The notes under the pieces were generated by a model, which worked only from the letters and a program-made list of their open reading frames with translations, was not told the origin of the DNA and did no database searches. Below are positions 1 through 7,426 of a DNA stretch of 64,000 nucleotides, in pieces. The DNA is from Delftia sp. PS-11. Lineage in GTDB: Bacteria > Pseudomonadota > Gammaproteobacteria > Burkholderiales > Burkholderiaceae_C. The DNA lies in the NCBI RefSeq assembly GCF_029870285.1, contig NZ_JACSYA010000002.1:226487-290486 (forward strand). Direction: 5' to 3'. The position numbers and the translations under genes are program-made. Within the stretch, counting starts at the first letter, position 1; each line of letters begins with the position of its first letter.

Positions 1-102
1 GTGCTGGCAGCGCGGGCCCGGGGGCAACTGAGCGCAGCGGCGCAGCTCATGGCCGACAGCATCGGCGAGGCGCTGGCGCGCCTGTTCGCCAAAGGCTGCT
101 GA
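1..102 (+). CDS. 3' end of an unidentified CDS (partial)
   Basis: The frame is open from the window edge and ends in TGA at 100-102, giving 33 residues rich in Ala and Leu that look like an amphipathic C-terminal helix. The beginning lies outside the window. Such a helix is compatible with the end of a transcription regulator, but nothing here identifies the family. A palindrome and the deaminase gene follow downstream. Confidence 0.45.
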   Translation: MLAARARGQLSAAAQLMADSIGEALARLFAKGC

Positions 103-114
103 AGCAACTTTCAG

Positions 115-135
115 GTGTCCACTTTTTGTGGACAC
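115..135. promoter_or_regulatory. Perfect inverted repeat, operator or weak terminator
   Basis: Perfect 8-bp arms GTGTCCAC and GTGGACAC are separated by five T residues. It lies 13 bp after the stop of the upstream gene and about 80 bp before the deaminase start. There is no T-run after the second arm, so an operator for a dimeric regulator is at least as likely as a terminator. A -10-like TAGACT follows at 178-183. Confidence 0.5.
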
Positions 136-216
136 ATCAAGCGAAATTAAGTGCTATCGGCAAGGGCTTGAGCTTCCTAGACTGGCGGCTTTCCATCCAT
201 CGAAGAAGACCTCGCC

Positions 217-1602
217 ATGACCCTGATTGCCCTGAACGCTGACGTACTTGTGACCATGGACGCGCAGCGCCGCGAGATCCGCGATGGCGCCCTGGTGGCC
301 GAAGGACCTGCCGTGCAATGGGTGGGCGCGACGGCCGACCTGCCGCCGCAGTACCGCCGCCTGCTCGATGAGGGCAGGGCCCGTGTGCTGGACATGCGCG
401 GGCACGTGGTGATGCCGGGCCTGGTCAACACCCACCACCACATGTACCAGAGCCTCACCCGCGCCGTGCCGGCTGCGCAGGATGCCGAGCTGTTTTCGTG
501 GCTCACCCACCTGTACATGCTGTGGTCGCATCTCACGCCCGAGATGATCCATGTCTCCACCCAGACCGCCATGGCCGAGCTGATGCTGTCGGGCTGCACC
601 ACGACCAGCGACCACCTGTACCTGTACCCGAATGGCGCCCGTCTCGATGATGCGATTGCCGCCGCGCAGCAGATGGGCATGCGCTTTCATGCCGCGCGCG
701 GCTCGATGAGCCTGGGGCGCAGCAAGGGCGGGCTGCCGCCCGATGCCGTGGTCGAGCAGGAAGAGGCCATCCTGCGCGACAGCCTGCGCCTGATCCAGCA
801 ATACCACGACAGCGCGCGCCACTCCATGCTGCGCGTGGTGCTGGCGCCATGCTCGCCGTTTTCGGTGACGCGCGAGCTGATGCGCGAGTCCGCCGTGCTG
901 GCGCGTGCCCATGGCGTGTCCCTGCACACCCATCTGGCCGAAAACGACAACGACGTGGCCTTCTCGCGCGAGAAATTCGGACTGACGCCTGCGCAGTATG
1001 CGGACAGCCTGGGCTGGGTCGGCCCCGATGTCTGGCATGCCCACTGCGTCAAGCTCGATGCCGAAGGCATTGCGCTGTTCGCACGCACGGGCACGGGCGT
1101 GGCCCATTGCCCCTGCTCGAACATGCGCCTGGCCTCGGGCATCGCCCCCGTGCGCACCATGCGCGATGCCGGCGTGGCCGTGGGCCTGGGCGTGGACGGC
1201 AGCGCCTCCAACGATGGCGCCCATATGCTGGGCGAGGCGCGCCAGGCCCTGCTGCTGCAGCGCGTTGGCCATGGCCCGGCCGCACTGAGCGCCCGCGAGG
1301 CGCTGGAGATCGCCACCCTGGGCGGCGCACGCGTGCTGGCACGCGACGACATTGGCGCGCTGGCGCCGGGCATGTCGGCCGACTTCGTGGCCTTTGACCT
1401 GTCCGGCGTGGGCCATGCCGGAGCAGGCCACGATCCCGTGGCTGCACTGGTGTTCTGCACGCCCGCCAATGTGCAGACGAGCGTCATCAACGGCCGTGTC
1501 GTGGTCGAGGACGGCCGTCTGCTCACAGCCGATCTGCCCCTGGTGCTGGAGCGCCACCGCACGCTGGCGCGCACGCTGTTCGAGCGCGCCGCAGGACACT
1601 GA
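217..1602 (+). CDS. 8-oxoguanine deaminase (amidohydrolase)
   Basis: The 461-residue protein belongs to the metal-dependent amidohydrolase superfamily, subgroup of 8-oxoguanine and hydroxyatrazine-type deaminases. Visible motifs: NTHHHMY near residues 71-77 (His73 and His75 as metal ligands), HTHLAEN near 235 (metal ligand His and substrate-contacting Glu), HAHC near 270 and a GVDGSASND segment near 325 with the metal-binding Asp. The length matches family members. The reaction expected is hydrolytic removal of ammonia from 8-oxoguanine to give uric acid, a cytosolic salvage or detoxification step. Start chosen at the ATG after GAAGAAGA. Other amidohydrolases such as guanine deaminase or atrazine-type hydrolases are the alternatives; substrate is inferred from family resemblance. 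Confidence 0.85.
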   Translation: MTLIALNADVLVTMDAQRREIRDGALVAEGPAVQWVGATADLPPQYRRLLDEGRARVLDMRGHVVMPGLVNTHHHMYQSLTRAVPAAQDAELFSWLTHLYMLWSHLTPEMIHVSTQTAMAELMLSGCTTTSDHLYLYPNGARLDDAIAAAQQMGMRFHAARGSMSLGRSKGGLPPDAVVEQEEAILRDSLRLIQQYHDSARHSMLRVVLAPCSPFSVTRELMRESAVLARAHGVSLHTHLAENDNDVAFSREKFGLTPAQYADSLGWVGPDVWHAHCVKLDAEGIALFARTGTGVAHCPCSNMRLASGIAPVRTMRDAGVAVGLGVDGSASNDGAHMLGEARQALLLQRVGHGPAALSAREALEIATLGGARVLARDDIGALAPGMSADFVAFDLSGVGHAGAGHDPVAALVFCTPANVQTSVINGRVVVEDGRLLTADLPLVLERHRTLARTLFERAAGH

Positions 1603-1630
1603 GGCTTTCCCGGCGCCTACACTGCGGGCC

Positions 1631-1999
1631 ATGAACACGACCGCACCCCGCACCGACATCACCATCTACCACAACAGCCGCTGCAGCAACTCGCGCGGCG
1701 CGCTGGCCCTGCTGCGCGAACATGGCATCGAGCCCGCCATCGTGGACTAAATCGCCTCTCCCCTGGACGCCCCGCAGCTGCGGGCGCTGGTGGCGCAACT
1801 GGGCGTGCCCGTGTCCGATCTGCTGCGCAGCAAGGAAGCCATCTTTGCCGAACTGAACCTGGGCGATGCAGCCGTCACCGACGCACAGCGCATCGACGCC
1901 GTGGCCGCGCACCCCGTGCTGCTCAACCGCCCCATCGTGGTCACACCCAAGGGCGCAGCCCTGTGCCGGCCGCCGGAAAAGGTGCTGGCGCTGATTTGA
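1631..1999 (+). pseudogene. arsC: ArsC-family arsenate reductase-like gene with in-frame nonsense codon
   Basis: The first 39 codons encode an ArsC/Spx-like thioredoxin fold start with the motif HNSRCSNSR; Cys18 would be the catalytic Cys. Codon 40 at 1748-1750 is TAA, right after Val-Asp, where ArsC proteins usually carry Tyr in a V-D-Y-L stretch. The same frame then continues without any other stop to the TGA at 1997-1999 and keeps family features (an LLRSKE segment, then HPVLLNRPIVV). Read through, it would be about 122 positions, normal for this family. A single change TAC or TAT to TAA explains it. A -10-like TACACT lies just upstream. Translation could restart at ATG 1790 but would lack the Cys. 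A sequencing error is the other explanation. Confidence 0.8.
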
Positions 2000-2185
2000 G
2001 ATCATGAACAGGTTCTGAGGCTCCGGTGCCAGTCGTTGCCTGACATGGCGGATGTCCCTGGTGCAGCGCGAATGGCGGGTGCATCCGCCGTTGTGCCTAC
2101 CCATTCCGATGGATAGCAAAAATCAGCGACGCTGTCCTTATCTGACAGCAAGTCTTTCTGGACAAAGTGACAAGTGGTGACTACC

Positions 2186-2201
2186 ATTGATATATACCAA
2201 T
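2186..2201. promoter_or_regulatory. Probable vapBC operator/promoter palindrome
   Basis: The 16-bp ATTGATATATACCAAT is a palindrome with a single mismatched pair, located 13 bp before vapB, and contains a TATATA that could serve as -10. VapB antitoxins typically bind palindromes overlapping their own promoter, so this is the likely autoregulatory site. Inference from position and symmetry. Confidence 0.5.
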
Positions 2202-2214
2202 CAGGGAGCCCGCC

Positions 2215-2448
2215 ATGGACACCGCACGCCTTTTCCAATCTGGCCGCAGCCAAGCCGTACGGCTGCCCAAGGAATACCGTTTCACCGGCACCGAAGTGGT
2301 GGTGAAACACTTTGGCAATGGCGTACTGCTGCTGCCCGCAGACGACCCCTGGCAAACGCTGCAAGCCGGGCTGGCCGCCTTTGAGCCCGGCTTTGTGCTC
2401 ACCCGCCAGCAGCCTGATGCCCAGCAGCGCGACGAGATCACACCATGA
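2215..2448 (+). CDS. vapB: VapB-type antitoxin
   Basis: This 77-residue protein has an N-terminal swapped-hairpin AbrB/MazE-like DNA-binding fold: the stretch with FQSGRSQAVRLPKEYRF (residues 6-22) is typical of VapB. The C-terminal half would wrap the toxin. It overlaps the next gene by four bases (ATGA), the usual coupling of antitoxin and toxin. Expected role: neutralise VapC and repress the operon. RBS AGGGAG lies 8 bases upstream of the ATG. Confidence 0.85.
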   Translation: MDTARLFQSGRSQAVRLPKEYRFTGTEVVVKHFGNGVLLLPADDPWQTLQAGLAAFEPGFVLTRQQPDAQQRDEITP

Positions 2449-2846
2449 TCCTGCTGGACACCAACATCTGCATCTACATCATCAACGCCAAGCCTCCAGC
2501 CGTTTTAGCGCGCTTCCAGCAATACCGCATGGGCGAGGTAGGGCTGTGCAGCGTGGTGGCCGCCGAGCTGGCCTTTGGCGTAGCCAAAAGTGGGTCGGCG
2601 CGCAACCGTCAGGCGCTGGAGATGTTTCTGGCACCGCTCACCATCCTGCCGTTTGACGAGGCTGCCTTGTGGGCCTATGGCGACCTGCGTGCCGACCTGG
2701 AGCGTCGCGGCACTCCCATTGGCGCACTCGACACCATGATCGCCGCCCACGCCCTGAGTCAGCAGGCCATGCTAGTCACCAACAACACTCGCGAATTCGC
2801 CAAAGTGCATGGCCTGCAGTTGGACAACTGGGCCACTGCCGTCTGA
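2445..2846 (+). CDS. vapC: VapC-type PIN-domain ribonuclease toxin
   Basis: The 133-residue PIN-domain protein carries the expected acidic residues: Asp5 in LLDTN, Glu41 in AELAFG and Asp96 in GALDTMIAAHA, followed by TNNTREF near 115. These bind Mg2+ for RNA cleavage; VapC toxins usually cut initiator tRNA or rRNA. All catalytic positions look intact, so the toxin should be active. It starts inside the last codons of vapB (ATGA overlap). The target RNA cannot be read from sequence. Confidence 0.88.
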   Translation: MILLDTNICIYIINAKPPAVLARFQQYRMGEVGLCSVVAAELAFGVAKSGSARNRQALEMFLAPLTILPFDEAALWAYGDLRADLERRGTPIGALDTMIAAHALSQQAMLVTNNTREFAKVHGLQLDNWATAV

Positions 2847-2945
2847 TGGTTCAGGGCCTGTGCCTCGCCTAAGCCTCGCCTAAGTCTCGCTGCGCAGACT
2901 TTCCCCATCGCAGCACCAAACGCTGCTTTCGAGGAAAGGTCTGCC

Positions 2946-4484
2946 ATGAACAACATTCTGTCCACCCCCCGCCGTCTGGTCCTGGCCCTGGTGGCCGCAG
3001 GTGCCATCGGCGCCCTGGGCGCCACGGGCGCCGGTCTGGTTGGCGCAGTCCACGGCGATGCGCGTGCGACCACGGCGCTGGCGGCGCCTGCGGCCCAGCC
3101 CGCCTCGCAGTTCTCGCCGGCAGGCGCCGTCGCGGCGCCCAACTTTGCCGACATCACGGCGCGCAATGGCGCGGCCGTGGTCAATATCAGCGTGGTCGGC
3201 AGTGCGCGCGCCATGGGCGAGGAGGGCGAAGAGGCTGCTGCGCGCCAGGGCCAGCAGGGCGTGCCCGGCATGGACCCCAGCGATCCTTTCTATGAATTCT
3301 TCCGCCGCTTCGGTGTGCCCGGCATGCCGGGGGCGGGCCAGCCCCAGCGCGATACGCCGGTGCGCGGCGAAGGCTCTGGCTTCATTGTCTCCAGCGATGG
3401 CCTGATCCTGACCAATGCGCATGTGGTGCGCGGCGCTCGGGAAGTTACCGTCAAACTCAATGATCGGCGCGAATTCAGCGCCAAGGTGCTAGGCGCGGAC
3501 CCCAAGACCGATGTGGCCGTGCTGCGCATCAACGCCAGAGACCTGCCCACCGTCACGCTGGGCAAGACCGCCGATCTGCGCGTGGGCGACTGGGTACTGG
3601 CCATCGGCTCGCCCTTTGGCTTCGAGAGCAGCGTCACGGCTGGCGTGGTCAGCGCCAAGGGCCGCAGCCTGCCCGAGGATTCCTTCGTCCCCTTCCTGCA
3701 GACCGATGTGGCCATCAATCCGGGCAACTCCGGCGGGCCGCTGTTCAACGCGCGTGGCGAGGTCATCGGCATCAACAGCCAGATCTACACCCGCTCGGGT
3801 GGTTACCAGGGCGTGTCCTTCGCCATTCCCATCGAGGTCGCCACGCATGTGCAGCAGCAGATCGTGGCCACCGGCAAGGCGCAGCATGCCCGGCTGGGCG
3901 TGGCGGTGCAGGAGGTCAATCAGGCGTTTGCCGACTCCTTCAAGCTGGACCGGCCCGAAGGCGCTCTGGTGGCCAGCGTGGACAAGAACGGCCCTGCCGC
4001 CAAGGCGGGTCTGGAGCCTGGCGATGTGGTGCGCAGGATCGACGGCCAGCCCATCATCGGCTCGGGCGATCTGCCGGCCTATGTAGGCCAGGCACTGCCG
4101 GGCCAGAAGGTCACGCTGGAGGTCTGGCGCAATGGCGAGGCCCGCACGCTGTCTGCCGTGCTGGGGGATGCGGGCGACAAGACCGCCAAGGTGGCCCAGG
4201 ATACGCCCGATGCAGGCAAGGGCCGGCTGGGCCTGGCCTTGCGGCCCCTGCAGCCCGACGAAAAGCAGCAGGTCGGCGTGCAGGCCGGCATGGTCGTGGC
4301 CGATGCGGCCGGGCCTGCCGCCGAAGCGGGCATCGCCCAGGGCGATGTGCTGCTGTCCATCAACGGCGCGCCTGCCGCTGACATCCAGGCCGTGCGTGCG
4401 GCCATGGACAAGGCTGGCAAGACTGTCGCCGTGCTGATCTGGCGCGATGGCAACCGGATTTTCGTGCCCGTGCGTCTGGGCTGA
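2946..4484 (+). CDS. Do/MucD-type periplasmic serine endoprotease
   Basis: The 512-residue protein has a hydrophobic N-terminal segment (about residues 10-35) for export, a trypsin-like domain with His159 (TNAHVV), Asp189 (KTDVAVL) and Ser262 (GNSGGPLF), and two C-terminal PDZ domains (about 290-385 and 415-505). This is the DegP/DegQ/MucD layout: ATP-independent degradation and chaperoning of misfolded periplasmic proteins. A Gly/Pro/Met-rich insert at about 100-140 resembles the LA loop. RBS GAGGAAAGG precedes the ATG. It stands alone, convergent with nothing. A short direct repeat of CTCGCCTAAG lies upstream near 2875. Which of the Do paralogues it is cannot be settled here. Confidence 0.9.
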   Translation: MNNILSTPRRLVLALVAAGAIGALGATGAGLVGAVHGDARATTALAAPAAQPASQFSPAGAVAAPNFADITARNGAAVVNISVVGSARAMGEEGEEAAARQGQQGVPGMDPSDPFYEFFRRFGVPGMPGAGQPQRDTPVRGEGSGFIVSSDGLILTNAHVVRGAREVTVKLNDRREFSAKVLGADPKTDVAVLRINARDLPTVTLGKTADLRVGDWVLAIGSPFGFESSVTAGVVSAKGRSLPEDSFVPFLQTDVAINPGNSGGPLFNARGEVIGINSQIYTRSGGYQGVSFAIPIEVATHVQQQIVATGKAQHARLGVAVQEVNQAFADSFKLDRPEGALVASVDKNGPAAKAGLEPGDVVRRIDGQPIIGSGDLPAYVGQALPGQKVTLEVWRNGEARTLSAVLGDAGDKTAKVAQDTPDAGKGRLGLALRPLQPDEKQQVGVQAGMVVADAAGPAAEAGIAQGDVLLSINGAPAADIQAVRAAMDKAGKTVAVLIWRDGNRIFVPVRLG

Positions 4485-4811
4485 GTGCGGCCAGCCCTGG
4501 CGCTCCGGCGCCCGGGCTGCTGCCTGCAGAGCCATGAACGCACGCAGGCAGCACGCCTGCGGACTGTCGCGTGTTCTCCAATTCAGACCATTCTTATGCC
4601 TTGCCTCAGAATGATCTGAATCCCGTGTGAATTTGTGAATGCCTGTTCCTGCATGAGGCCGCCACGCCTAGACTGCGCCACTTGCCTGGCGTTAAGGGCA
4701 GGTCCTTGGTGCATTTCCTTGCAGCAAGGAGGCATAGGGCAGGCAAGCGGTTTGCGGCGTCGTGCCGTGCCCGCTGAAGCATCGATTCACAGGCAAAAAG
4801 GGAGAACTGCG
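4485..4811. other. Intergenic region with inverted repeat and promoter
   Basis: No gene is visible in these 327 bases. Near the protease stop there is a 10-bp inverted repeat, TGCTGCCTGC at 4518-4527 and GCAGGCAGCA at 4544-4553, without a T-run; it may act as terminator. Further on, TTCCTG at 4646-4651 and TAGACT at 4669-4674 are spaced 17 bases apart and form a plausible sigma-70 promoter for the roadblock-like gene. The same TAGACTG element recurs at 5384 before the ABC-phosphatase gene. Confidence 0.45.
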
Positions 4812-5216
4812 ATGAGCTTGGAAAACACTCTGGGGCAAATAGTGGGCACCGTGCCCGAATGCGTGGCCATCGGATATGTCGATGCTGCCTCGGGAATGCT
4901 GCTGGGCATGCGCACGGTGGATTCCCACCCGCGCGAGGTGATTGATCTGGTGGCTGCTGCCACAGCCGACCTGTTCAACGGCCCGAATGTGTCGATGATC
5001 GAAAGCCTGTTCAAAAGGGCCAGGGGCCTGCAAAGCGATGGGCACCACTACTTTCAGGAGCTGATTGTCAACAGCGACAACCTGATCCATGTGTTTTTGC
5101 GTGGCAAGCAGACTCCCGACTACATTGCCGTCTTTGTGTGCCGCCGCACCGCCAATCTGGGCATGGCGTTGACCAAGGCGCGCATGGCAATGCCCCAGAT
5201 CGAAGCGGCCGTCTGA
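4812..5216 (+). CDS. Roadblock/LC7-like small protein, copy 1
   Basis: This 134-residue soluble protein has the alternating pattern of a roadblock/longin-type alpha/beta fold: a first helix, a strand pair ECVAIGYVDAASGMLL (16-31), a helix region starting at PREVIDLVAAATADLF (40-55), then FQELIVNSDNLIHVFLR (79-95) and a closing helix at 112-134. I assign roadblock/LC7 only by pattern. Bacterial members are scaffolds or partners of small GTPases (MglB type) or sensory proteins. A second copy at 6988-7392 differs at roughly 16 of 134 positions by eye, and the ABC-phosphatase fusion lies between them. Start chosen at the ATG after GGGAGAA. No GTPase is nearby. Function unknown. Confidence 0.7.
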   Translation: MSLENTLGQIVGTVPECVAIGYVDAASGMLLGMRTVDSHPREVIDLVAAATADLFNGPNVSMIESLFKRARGLQSDGHHYFQELIVNSDNLIHVFLRGKQTPDYIAVFVCRRTANLGMALTKARMAMPQIEAAV

Positions 5217-5383
5217 TGGCATGGCGCTATGGCTCTGGCCGCGCCGTGGCGATCGCATTCCGGGCTGCAAACACCCGCCGCAATGTGGCCTTGGAAGCTA
5301 TTCGAGACGGCTTACGTTAAAGCAACACCCATTTGCGATAGTAGTGTTTCTTTTTGTGACGATTTGATCTAGGGCAAACCGCT

Positions 5384-5389
5384 TAGACT
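5384..5389 (+). promoter_or_regulatory. -10-like element before the ABC-phosphatase gene
   Basis: TAGACT within CGCTTAGACTGCC closely matches the element before roadblock copy 1 (CGCCTAGACTGCG). The TTGATC at 5364-5369 is only 14 bases upstream, short for a -35. The similarity of the two sites suggests that both genes are read from related promoters. Weak, pattern-based. Confidence 0.35.
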
Positions 5390-5475
5390 GCCGGCCCGTC
5401 AAGCCTGCGCTGGCTGTCTCGGGTTCACCCATGAACAAGCGGTCCTGGAGGGCCACATATCGCATCACAGGAGGC

Positions 5476-6954
5476 ATGGCATTGAAGCACGACTACAGCT
5501 TGCAGGTGGCAGGTTTGGGCGCCTCGTTTGGTGCGCGCGTCATTCTGGCAGAGGCGGATTTCACGCTGCCTGCGCGTGGCATCACGGCGCTGCTGGGGCC
5601 TTCCGGATCGGGCAAGTCCACGCTGCTGCGCACGCTGGCCGATCTCAATGCCGCCAATCCGCGTTTTCGCCGCTGGGGCAGTGTGCGCTATGCGGGCCAG
5701 CCGTGGAGCCGTGGCATGCCTGCGCCGCGCCTGGTGCAGCAGCAGGCCCGGCTGATGCTGGCCAGCACCTTCGACGCCATCGTGGAGCTGGCCAGGCCCC
5801 GGCTCAAGCTGGTGCCGCATGCGCTGCGGGACTGGTGCCAGGAACAGCTGCAGGCCTTCGGCTTTCCGGAGCTTGGGTCGGTGCTGGACCGGCCTGCACT
5901 GGAGCTGTCTGCCGTGCAGCAGCGTGCCGTGGCGATATTGCGCGAGGCGCTGGCCGAGCCCGCCCTGCTGATGGTGGATGAGCCCACGGCGGAGTTGCAG
6001 GGCTACGATGCCTTTGTGCTGCTGGAGTTGCTGAGCCAGGTGGCCCAGCGCACGGCCGTGCTGATGAGTACGCACCAGCAGCAGCATGCCCAGGCCGTGG
6101 CGCAGGACATGCTGCTGCTCGCAGGGGGCCGCATTGCCGAGGCGCAGTCCATGGAGGCTTTCTTGCATGCGCCGCTGTCGCTGGCAGGCCAGCAATTCGT
6201 GCGCACCGGCAGCTGCTGCGTGCCTTCCCCGGATGCACGGGCCGAGGACCTGGAGGAGGGCATGCCTTTGCCGCCCCCCCTGCCAGCAGCGGCGCTGGCG
6301 GCCATCTCTGAATTCCAGGCAGACGGGCAGGCTTCGCAGGCCTTGGCCGCTTCGCCTGCCGCACCCGCCATGCCAGAGCCTGTGGCAACCCCTGCCGCTG
6401 CGCCGCTGCCGCGTCCTGTCAAGCCTGCCGTGCTCGCGGACTGGGCGCCGCTGGCCGCCGATCCCCAGGCCGTGCCCGCCAGCCGTGGCCCCGGCGGCTT
6501 CGCCTGGCTGGTGCCTGGCCGGCTGGCAGGCACGCCCCTGCCCGGCGTCGTGCATTCCGTGGATACCGATCTGCAGGCGCTGCGCCGCTGCGGCGTCACC
6601 ATGCTGATCACCCTGACCGAGAAAGACCTGCCCCAGGAGCCTCTGCTGCGCCACGGCCTGCGCAATCTGTACCTGCCGGTGCGCGACCAGGAGCCGCCCA
6701 CGGTGGCGCAGATCCAGATGCTGCTGGCACGCATGTCGGCCATGCTGCGCGCCGGCGAAGTGCTGGCCGTGCATTGCCTGGCGGGGCTGGGGCGCACAGG
6801 CACGGTGCTGGCCGCCTGGCTGGTGCGTGAGGGCCTCACCGCCCAGGAAGCGCTGCGGCGCGTGCGCCTGATCGATGCCCAGTATGTGCAGTCGCAGGCA
6901 CAGGAAGACTTGCTTCACGCCTACGAGGCAGCCTTGCTGCAGAAGATGGGCTGA
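5476..6954 (+). CDS. ABC-ATPase fused to a dual-specificity protein phosphatase
   Basis: Two enzymes in one chain of about 492 residues. Residues 10-235 are an ABC ATPase resembling PstB-type subunits: Walker A GPSGSGKS (41-48), Q-loop region VQQQ (87-90), Walker B LLMVDEP (164-170) and H-loop His200. The signature is degenerate, LSAVQQ (144-149) in place of LSGGQ. A Pro/Ala-rich linker (about 247-340) leads to a phosphatase domain with general acid Asp404 (PVRDQEPP) and the P-loop HCLAGLGRTGT (Cys434, Arg440), the Cys-x5-Arg hallmark of tyrosine/dual-specificity phosphatases. No membrane segments and no permease nearby, so transport is unlikely. Two roadblock-like genes flank it. Start uncertain: AGGAGG at 5469-5474 is one base from ATG 5476, seven from TTG 5482; ATG 5431 is also in frame. 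Substrate unknown. Confidence 0.85.
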   Translation: MALKHDYSLQVAGLGASFGARVILAEADFTLPARGITALLGPSGSGKSTLLRTLADLNAANPRFRRWGSVRYAGQPWSRGMPAPRLVQQQARLMLASTFDAIVELARPRLKLVPHALRDWCQEQLQAFGFPELGSVLDRPALELSAVQQRAVAILREALAEPALLMVDEPTAELQGYDAFVLLELLSQVAQRTAVLMSTHQQQHAQAVAQDMLLLAGGRIAEAQSMEAFLHAPLSLAGQQFVRTGSCCVPSPDARAEDLEEGMPLPPPLPAAALAAISEFQADGQASQALAASPAAPAMPEPVATPAAAPLPRPVKPAVLADWAPLAADPQAVPASRGPGGFAWLVPGRLAGTPLPGVVHSVDTDLQALRRCGVTMLITLTEKDLPQEPLLRHGLRNLYLPVRDQEPPTVAQIQMLLARMSAMLRAGEVLAVHCLAGLGRTGTVLAAWLVREGLTAQEALRRVRLIDAQYVQSQAQEDLLHAYEAALLQKMG

Positions 6955-6987
6955 CCGGATATTTCAAAACTACAAAGGAAAGTATCG

Positions 6988-7392
6988 ATGAGTTTGGACA
7001 ACGTTCTGAGCGAAGTGGTGGGCTCGGTGCCCGAGTGCCTGGCCATTGGCTATGTGGATGCGGCCTCCGGCATGCTGCTGGCCATGCGCACCGTGGACTC
7101 CCATCCGCGCGAGGTCATCGACCTCGTGGCGGCTGCCACTGCCGACCTGTTCAACGGACCGAATGTGTCCATGATCGAACGCCTGTTCAAGAAGTCGCGC
7201 GGCCTGCAGGACGATGGCCACCATTACTTCCAGGAGATGATCGTCAACAGCGACAACCTGATCCATGTTTTCCTGCGCGGCAAGCAGATGCCGGACTATG
7301 TGGCGGTTTTCGTCTGCCGCCGCACGGCCAATCTGGGCATGGCGCTGACCAAGGCGCGCATGGCGATGCCAAAAATCGAGGCGGCGGTGTAA
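6988..7392 (+). CDS. Roadblock/LC7-like small protein, copy 2
   Basis: Paralogue of the protein at 4812-5216, same length (134 residues). The central stretch from SHPREVIDL to SMIE and the NSDNLIHVFLRGKQ segment are unchanged, while the N-terminal 20 residues carry about seven of the roughly 16 substitutions. Codon choice has drifted at many synonymous sites, so the duplication is not recent and both copies appear to be under selection. The gene starts 33 bases after the ABC-phosphatase stop behind an AAAGGAAAG ribosome site, hence probably co-transcribed with it. The response regulator begins 34 bases downstream. Possible hetero- or homodimerisation with copy 1 is inference. Confidence 0.7.
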   Translation: MSLDNVLSEVVGSVPECLAIGYVDAASGMLLAMRTVDSHPREVIDLVAAATADLFNGPNVSMIERLFKKSRGLQDDGHHYFQEMIVNSDNLIHVFLRGKQMPDYVAVFVCRRTANLGMALTKARMAMPKIEAAV

Positions 7393-7426
7393 CTGCTGCA
7401 GCCGAACAGCAGGCTATGCTTATTGC

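Noticed and set aside
154..1665. Long minus-strand reading frame opposite the deaminase gene
   Set aside because: Composition is Ala/Gly/Arg/His-rich without motifs; a shadow of the high-GC plus-strand gene.
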